From Alphaproteobacteria bacterium (GTDB lineage Bacteria; Pseudomonadota; Alphaproteobacteria; RF32; CAG-239): a stretch of DNA of 32,629 nucleotides. The stretch is taken from assembly GCA_015062435.1 (NCBI GenBank), contig SUUR01000018.1:1-32629 (forward strand), written 5' to 3'. Positions 32,507 through 32,629 of this stretch are shown piece after piece (the stretch's first letter is position 1; each line of letters begins with the position of its first letter). A model generated the notes under the pieces. That model had not been told where the DNA came from, searched no databases, and saw nothing but the letters and a program-made list of their open reading frames with translations. The position numbers and the translations under genes are program-made.

Positions 32507-32536
32507 GTTGACACTTGATAAAAATTATGATATTAT
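32481..32536 (+). promoter_or_regulatory. Family promoter at the right edge
   Basis: AATTCGTCCA, 17 bp, TTGACA, 17 bp, TATTAT: same geometry as at 9796, 17828 and 19011. It points off the right edge, where another family member is expected. Confidence 0.75.
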
Positions 32537-32568
32537 CATACTCGGATAAAATAAAAGGGTATGATAAT
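32532..32568 (+). promoter_or_regulatory. Dyad over -10/+1 at the right edge
   Basis: ATTATCATAC / GTATGATAAT with a 17-base centre, matching the dyad at 9764-9800 in both arms and centre length. Confidence 0.6.
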
Positions 32569-32604
32569 GCTTGCAATGGATAAGTTTCACTATTCATTTC
32601 TTTT

Positions 32605-32627
32605 GCCTATATATGCGATTTATAGGC
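32605..32627 (+). promoter_or_regulatory. Leader hairpin at the right edge
   Basis: GCCTATA / TATAGGC, 9-base loop; counterpart of 9707-9726. Confidence 0.55.
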
Positions 32628-32629
32628 TC

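Overview
The window reads as a low-G+C alphaproteobacterium, probably a host-associated anaerobe. Supporting signs are an alphaproteobacterial LexA with a GAAC-N7-GAAC SOS box at its own promoter, a DUF4167 protein next to prmC, a SecB / Tim44-like / MltA / Smr neighbourhood, a bactofilin beside an M23 peptidase, and a rubrerythrin. Most core genes have AAGGAG-type ribosome binding sites and TTGACA-17-TATAAT-like promoters. The assignment rests on family recognition only; no search was run.

Layout. Positions 1-5242 are accessory DNA: the start of a secreted protein gene, a serine-recombinase remnant, an orphan helical protein, two divergent paralogues of an unrecognised family, repeated modules, and a tandem ~205-bp repeat ending at a tRNA-Glu gene. 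5275-8044 is a lysS-polysaccharide deacetylase operon on the minus strand. 8074-9846 is a large secreted protein with a long structured leader. 10030-13418 (plus) holds lexA, a lipoprotein, ftsB-like, an M23 peptidase and bactofilin. 13411-16295 (minus) holds Tim44-like, MltA, a membrane protein and Smr; secB is divergent. 17016-19066 holds two cysteine-rich repeat proteins with near-identical promoters and leaders. 19231-23771 holds an orphan gene, proS (archaeal/eukaryotic type), a small His/Lys-rich secreted protein, a cold-shock gene, rubrerythrin, a truncated cysteine-rich remnant and a glycine-zipper lipoprotein. 23861-32410 (plus) holds asnS, a secreted protein, rpoH, a small gene, prmC, DUF4167, a metallophosphoesterase and clpB.

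The most interesting system is the cysteine-rich secreted family. Three genes (8074-9441, 17016-17672, 17944-18855) plus a fourth promoter at the right edge (32481 onward) share a fixed module: a TGGACGAATT-type box exactly 17 bp from a -35 element, a 17-bp spacer, then a leader with conserved stem-loops whose stems vary by compensatory changes. Signal peptide and N-terminus are constant and the bodies vary in repeat number or domain. A truncated copy lies at 23095-23208.

Other points of interest are the tRNA-Glu-linked tandem repeat, the orphan genes with Bacteroidetes-like expression signals beside it, and a leader before the DUF4167 gene with interleaved inverted repeats and a hairpin that buries the ribosome binding site.
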